Shown: positions 60,497-64,000 of the stretch, in pieces
Position numbering within the stretch: the first letter of the stretch is position 1
Layout of the letters: each line of letters opens with the position of its first letter
DNA from: Polaribacter tangerinus
Lineage (GTDB): Bacteria > Bacteroidota > Bacteroidia > Flavobacteriales > Flavobacteriaceae
Assembly (NCBI RefSeq): GCF_038024095.1
Contig: NZ_CP150668.1
Coordinates: 1,302,001 to 1,366,000 of the forward strand
Length of the DNA stretch: 64,000 nt
Direction: 5' to 3'
Translations under genes and position numbers: made by a program
The notes under the pieces: generated by a model
Seen by the model: the letters and a program-made list of their open reading frames with translations, nothing else
Database searches by the model: none
What the model was told of the DNA's origin: nothing

Positions 60497-62293
60497 CTAG
60501 TCGTTTAATTTTAAAACAGCCATAAATGCTTCTTGCGGAATTTCTACATTACCAACCTGGCGCATTCTCTTTTTTCCTTTTTTCTGTTTTTCTAATAATT
60601 TACGTTTTCTAGAAATATCTCCACCATAACATTTTGCAGTTACGTCTTTACGCAACGCTTTGGTAGTTTCTCTTGCTATAATTTTAGCACCAATTGCTGC
60701 TTGTATAGGAATATCGAACTGTTGTCTTGGTAGTAATTCTTTTAATTTTGCTACAATCTTCTTCCCAATTGCGTAAGCATTGTCTGCATGTAATAAAGCG
60801 GAAAGTGCATCTACAGAAGAGCCGTTTAATAAAATATCTACACGAACTAACTTCGATTCTCGCATACCAATTGGCGAATAATCAAAAGAGGCATATCCTT
60901 TAGATACTGTTTTTAGGCGATCGTAAAAATCGAATACAATTTCTGCCAAAGGCATATCAAAAGTTAGCTCTACTCGTTCGGTAGTTAGGTAGGTTTGATT
61001 GGTAATTTCTCCTCGCTTTTCTATACACAAGCTCATTACCTGCCCAACATAATCTGCCTTTGTAATAATACTAGCTTTAATAAATGGCTCTTCTACCCTA
61101 TCTAATTTAGACGGTTCTGGTAAATCTGTTGGGTTGTTAAGCATTACTATTTCTGTAGGATTCTTTTTAGTAAACGCATGGTAAGATACGTTTGGAACGG
61201 TGGTAATAACCGTCATATTAAACTCACGCTCTAAACGTTCTTGAATAATTTCCATGTGCAGCATGCCTAAAAAACCACATCGAAAACCAAAACCTAAAGC
61301 AGCAGAACTTTCTGGTATAAAAACCAACGAGGCATCATTTAACTGAAGTTTTTCCATGGAATAACGCAGTTCTTCGTAATCTTCGGTATCTACAGGATAA
61401 ATACCAGCAAATACCATTGGCTTTACATCTTCAAAACCGTCTATTATTTCTTGAGTTGGGTTTACAGCATCTGTTATGGTATCTCCAACTTTTACCTCTT
61501 TAGCAGTTTTTATTCCAGTAATTAAGTAACCAACATCGCCAGTTTTAACTTCTTTTTTTACAACCTGTTCTAACTTTAAAGTACCTACTTCATCGGCAAA
61601 ATACTCTTTGTTAGTAGCCATAAATTTTATACGCTGCCCTTTTTTAATAGAACCGTTTAATACCCTAAAATAAGTTTCTATTCCTCGGTAAGAATTGTAA
61701 ACAGAATCGAAAATTAATGCTTGTAAAGGAGCTTCTGGATTTCCTTTTGGCGCAGGAATCCTTTCGATAATAGCTTTTAAAATAAGATCAACCCCAAAGC
61801 CTGTTTTTCCACTAGCGTGAATTACCTCTTCTGGATCACAACCTAATAAATCTACAATATCGTCGGTTACTTCCTCTGGATTTGCAGAGGGTAAATCTAC
61901 CTTATTTAAAACAGGAATAATCTCTAAATCATTTTCTAGAGCCAAATATAGGTTAGAAATTGTCTGGGCTTGTATACTTTGCGCAGCGTCTACAATTAAC
62001 AAAGCACCTTCACAGGCTGCAATAGAACGAGACACTTCGTACGAAAAATCTACGTGACCAGGTGTATCAATTAAATTCAAAATAAAAGGTTCTCCGTTGT
62101 AAACATAGTCCATTTGAATTGCATGAGACTTAATGGTAATTCCACGTTCTCGTTCTAAATCCATATTATCTAATAACTGATCTTTTTTTTCTCGATCGGT
62201 TACAGAACCTGTATAATCTAACAATCTATCTGCTAAAGTACTTTTTCCATGATCGATATGTGCGATAATGCAAAAATTTCTAATGTTCTTCAT
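60497..62293 (-). CDS. lepA: Elongation factor 4 (LepA)
   Basis: A 598-residue ribosome-associated GTPase that acts on stalled or back-translocated ribosomes. G motifs: [17 protein letters not shown] and NKVDLPSA. The LepA-specific C-terminal domain includes [26 protein letters not shown] cut by the characteristic [11 protein letters not shown]. The ATG at 62293 is chosen because LepA proteins start [16 protein letters not shown] at this length; an upstream ATG at 62317 would add eight basic residues. Confidence 0.97.
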   Translation of the reverse strand: MKNIRNFCIIAHIDHGKSTLADRLLDYTGSVTDREKKDQLLDNMDLERERGITIKSHAIQMDYVYNGEPFILNLIDTPGHVDFSYEVSRSIAACEGALLIVDAAQSIQAQTISNLYLALENDLEIIPVLNKVDLPSANPEEVTDDIVDLLGCDPEEVIHASGKTGFGVDLILKAIIERIPAPKGNPEAPLQALIFDSVYNSYRGIETYFRVLNGSIKKGQRIKFMATNKEYFADEVGTLKLEQVVKKEVKTGDVGYLITGIKTAKEVKVGDTITDAVNPTQEIIDGFEDVKPMVFAGIYPVDTEDYEELRYSMEKLQLNDASLVFIPESSAALGFGFRCGFLGMLHMEIIQERLEREFNMTVITTVPNVSYHAFTKKNPTEIVMLNNPTDLPEPSKLDRVEEPFIKASIITKADYVGQVMSLCIEKRGEITNQTYLTTERVELTFDMPLAEIVFDFYDRLKTVSKGYASFDYSPIGMRESKLVRVDILLNGSSVDALSALLHADNAYAIGKKIVAKLKELLPRQQFDIPIQAAIGAKIIARETTKALRKDVTAKCYGGDISRKRKLLEKQKKGKKRMRQVGNVEIPQEAFMAVLKLND

Positions 62294-62321
62294 ACGTCGT
62301 TTTCTAACTACTTTCAATTAG

Positions 62322-62351
62322 CAAAGATACGTTATTTACTTACTACTGCAA
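62322..62351 (-). promoter_or_regulatory. Sigma-A promoter of lepA
   Basis: On the minus strand TATCTTTG (62322-62329) lies 19 bp from TTG (62349-62351), giving a -33/-7 pair. The box is 28 bp upstream of the chosen start codon and close to the rejected one at 62317, supporting the shorter start. Confidence 0.6.
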
Positions 62352-62438
62352 GCTACTTTTTTTGCATCTAAATGGTAATTATTTATTGATTTTTAGTTAA
62401 ATATTACTCTTAAATACAATCCGTAGATATTTTAAATC

Positions 62439-62473
62439 AAAAAGACTTTACAAATTCTGTAAAGTCTTTTTTT
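62439..62473. terminator. Bidirectional terminator between the tandem array and lepA
   Basis: Fourteen perfect base pairs (62439-62452 with 62458-62471, arm AAAAAGACTTTACA) and a 5-nt loop with A and T runs on either side. It lies just beyond the 67-bp array and would end transcripts of the PD40 gene after they cross the whole array. Confidence 0.85.
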
Positions 62474-62487
62474 ATAAAGTATTCTAA

Positions 62488-62999
62488 CCTGTTAGTCCTG
62501 CCATTCTGCAATAAACAGGTTGGTATCTCTTGGTTGTTATTTCAGATTGCCTGGCCTGTTAGTCCTGCCATTCTGCAATAAACAAGTTGGTATCTCTTGG
62601 TTGTTATTTCAGATTGCCTGGCCTGTTAGTCCTGCCATTCTGCAATAAACAAGTTGGTATCTCTTGGTTGTTATTTCAGATTGCCTGGCCTGTTAGTCCT
62701 GCCATTCTGCAATAAACAAGTTGGTATCTCTTGGTTGTTATTTCAGATTGCCTGGCCTGTTAGTCCTGCCATTCTGCAATAAACAAGTTGGTATCTCTTG
62801 GTTGTTATTTCAGATTGCCTGGCCTGTTAGTCCTGCCATTCTGCAATAAACAAGTTGGTATCTCTTGGTTGTTATTTCAGATTGCCTGGCCTGTTAGTCC
62901 TGCCATTCTGCAATAAACAAGTTGGTATCTCTTGGTTGTTATTTCAGATTGCCTGGCCTGTTAGTCCTGCCATTCTGCAATAAACAAGTTGGTATCTCT
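62488..62999. repeat. 67-bp tandem array, about 7.6 units, built from the 3' end of a PD40 gene
   Basis: Units begin at 62488, 62555, 62622, 62689, 62756, 62823, 62890 and 62957 (the last is 43 bp long). Units are identical except for one base in the unit furthest from the gene (CAGG for CAAG near 62517). Each unit contains, on the minus strand, the last 12 codons and stop of the PD40 gene plus 24-28 bp beyond. The true stop codon is in the partial unit next to the gene, so the other seven lie in its 3' untranslated region. Apart from this array and the hairpin at 62439-62473 the 660-bp gap is empty. Confidence 0.97.
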
Positions 63000-64000
63000 A
63001 CCACCTCCGTTATTTCTATTTGAGGAGAATACAAGTTTTTTACCATCATTAGAAAATACCGGAAAAGCATCGAACGTTTCTCCGTGTGTAACTCTCTTTA
63101 AATTTTTACCATCAATATCTATCATATATAAATTAAAAGGGAAGCCTCTTTCGGCCTCAAAATTTGAAGAAAATAGTACTTTTTTTCCTGATGGATGAAA
63201 AAACGGACTCCAATTGGCATTTCCTAAATCTGTTAATTGTCGCAATTCCGAACCATCAGCATTACAAATATACAGCTCCATTTCTGTTGGCTCTACTAAA
63301 CCTTCTGCCAATAAATCTTTGTATGCTTTTATTTCTTCTGGAGTTTTTGGTCTTGAGGAACGAAAAATAATTTTAGAGCCATCTGGCGAGAAAAATGCTC
63401 CTCCGTCATAACCCAATTCATTGGTTATTTGTTGTACATCTGTCCCATCAATATTCATTGTGTACAATTCTAAATCGCCACTTCTTGTAGATGTAAACAC
63501 AATTTTATCGCCTTTAGGAGAAACCGTAGGTTCTGCATCATATCCTTTTTCATGAGTTAATTGCTTTACAATATTGCCCTGCAAATCTGCTACAAAAATG
63601 TCGAAACTGTCATAAACTGGCCATATATATTTACCATTTTTACGCAAAGGAACTTCGGGGCAGTTTTCATCTACTAAATGTGTAGAGGCATAAATAATGT
63701 GTTTGTTATCTGGTAAAAAATAAGCACATGTGGTTCTTCCTTTACCAGTAGAAATCATAGGAGGTACGCTGTTTTTAAAATCTTCATTGGCATTCATTAA
63801 AAACATCTGATCACAACCAACATTCCATTTTTTGTAGTTAGATTGAAATACCAGTTGCTTATCATCAAAACTCCAATATGCCTCTGCATTATCTCCGCCG
63901 AAAGTTATCTGTTTGAGACTTTTAAAATGAACTTCCTCTGGGTATATCAATCCATTTTTAGTACTCTTTTTTTCTTCTGATGTCGTATTAGATGTTTTCT
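62961..64000 (-). CDS. PD40 beta-propeller (TolB-like) protein, N-terminus outside window
   Basis: The frame is open to the right edge, so the gene begins beyond 64000; a TTG at 63950 is only an internal codon. The visible ~346 residues start with a Lys/Ser/Thr-rich linker (KTSNTTSEEKKSTKNG), as found after a lipoprotein or signal peptide. The rest is a six- to seven-blade WD40-like propeller with repeated PD40 motifs: SPKGDKIVFTSTRSGD, SPDGSKIIFRSSRP, HPSGKKVLFSSNFE and SNDGKKLVFSSNRN. It may be a periplasmic or surface binding protein. Its last 12 codons are the seed of the 67-bp tandem array. Confidence 0.88.
   Translation of the reverse strand, partial: KTSNTTSEEKKSTKNGLIYPEEVHFKSLKQITFGGDNAEAYWSFDDKQLVFQSNYKKWNVGCDQMFLMNANEDFKNSVPPMISTGKGRTTCAYFLPDNKHIIYASTHLVDENCPEVPLRKNGKYIWPVYDSFDIFVADLQGNIVKQLTHEKGYDAEPTVSPKGDKIVFTSTRSGDLELYTMNIDGTDVQQITNELGYDGGAFFSPDGSKIIFRSSRPKTPEEIKAYKDLLAEGLVEPTEMELYICNADGSELRQLTDLGNANWSPFFHPSGKKVLFSSNFEAERGFPFNLYMIDIDGKNLKRVTHGETFDAFPVFSNDGKKLVFSSNRNNGGGRDTNLFIAEWQD

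Noticed and set aside
62540..62570. A sigma-54 (-24/-12) promoter inside each array unit (TGGCCTG...TGC)
   Set aside because: The GG and GC elements are 12 bp apart instead of the required 10, and nothing downstream would need such a promoter.
62488..62999. The repeat array as a CRISPR
   Set aside because: Units are contiguous and almost identical over all 67 bp, with no unique spacers between repeats and no cas genes nearby.
63948..63950. TTG at 63948-63950 as the start of the PD40 protein
   Set aside because: The same frame stays open to the right edge of the window and reads as a plausible Ser/Thr/Lys-rich linker, so the gene starts outside.

Overview
The window is an AT-rich chromosomal segment from a member of the Bacteroidota, most likely a marine Flavobacteriaceae (Polaribacter/Tenacibaculum-like). 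The evidence is sigma-A promoters of the Bacteroidota type (-7 TAnnTTTG, with -33 TTTG 19 bp upstream in the best cases), type IX secretion sorting domains, DUF5916, DUF2723, GSCFA and DUF6428 proteins, a two-domain aromatic amino acid hydroxylase, and the rpoN-asnS and alaS/M23/MerR/LemA neighbourhoods. No species is claimed. There is no phage, IS element, CRISPR array or replication origin that I can support.

Layout. 1-4.2 kb: a plus-strand operon-like run with the tail of an aldo/keto reductase, a divergent MsrA, an alpha/beta hydrolase-OsmC fusion, a small zinc-ribbon protein, XdhC, a MobA-like nucleotidyltransferase and DUF423. The XdhC/MobA pair are molybdo-enzyme maturation factors, but no molybdo-enzyme is in view. 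4.2-7.4 kb: a minus-strand cell-envelope group (M23 peptidase, MerR, LemA, two TPM proteins), divergent from alaS (7.6-10.2 kb). 10.3-12.9 kb: an arsenic operon (arsR, DUF6428, thioredoxin-type arsenate reductase, ACR3 efflux pump) with two matching ArsR-like operator dyads. 13.1-16.3 kb: a DUF1800/DUF1501 pair, the second carrying both a Tat signal and a type IX sorting domain. 16.5-24 kb: GSCFA, rhodanese, aromatic amino acid hydroxylase, gpmI, a thioredoxin-fold protein, a HAD protein, map, a methyltransferase and tRNA-Gln. 24.2-36.8 kb: DUF2723 membrane protein, polysaccharide deacetylase, a cysteine-less thioredoxin-fold protein, metallophosphoesterase, polA, Sua5-type tRNA modification enzyme and DUF5916. 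37-43.9 kb: translation genes rplM-rpsI-rpsB-tsf, then pyrH-frr, then an MMPL-type transporter. 44-50.6 kb: PAS-LuxR regulator, a membrane-anchored P-loop ATPase, asnS, rpoN, a PAP2-like membrane protein and a beta-barrel. 50.7-55.1 kb: ExbB/ExbD energy-transduction operon, asparaginase, zinc metallopeptidase.

The accessory part is 55.3-64 kb. A minus-strand surface-protein locus carries a small type IX sorted protein, a DUF1566 protein broken by one in-frame stop, and a collagen-like protein. The last two share an almost identical 416-bp 5' segment. Upstream lie direct repeats 11 bp apart and a TPR-LuxR regulator. After lepA there is a 67-bp tandem array of about 7.6 units, made from the 3' end of a PD40 beta-propeller gene that runs off the window.

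Most of the window is ordinary housekeeping DNA. The observations most worth checking are the 67-bp array, the duplicated/interrupted surface-protein genes with their repeat-bearing promoter, the paired ArsR operators and dicysteine tails, the Tat-plus-type-IX protein, and the dyad that overlaps the PAS-LuxR promoter.
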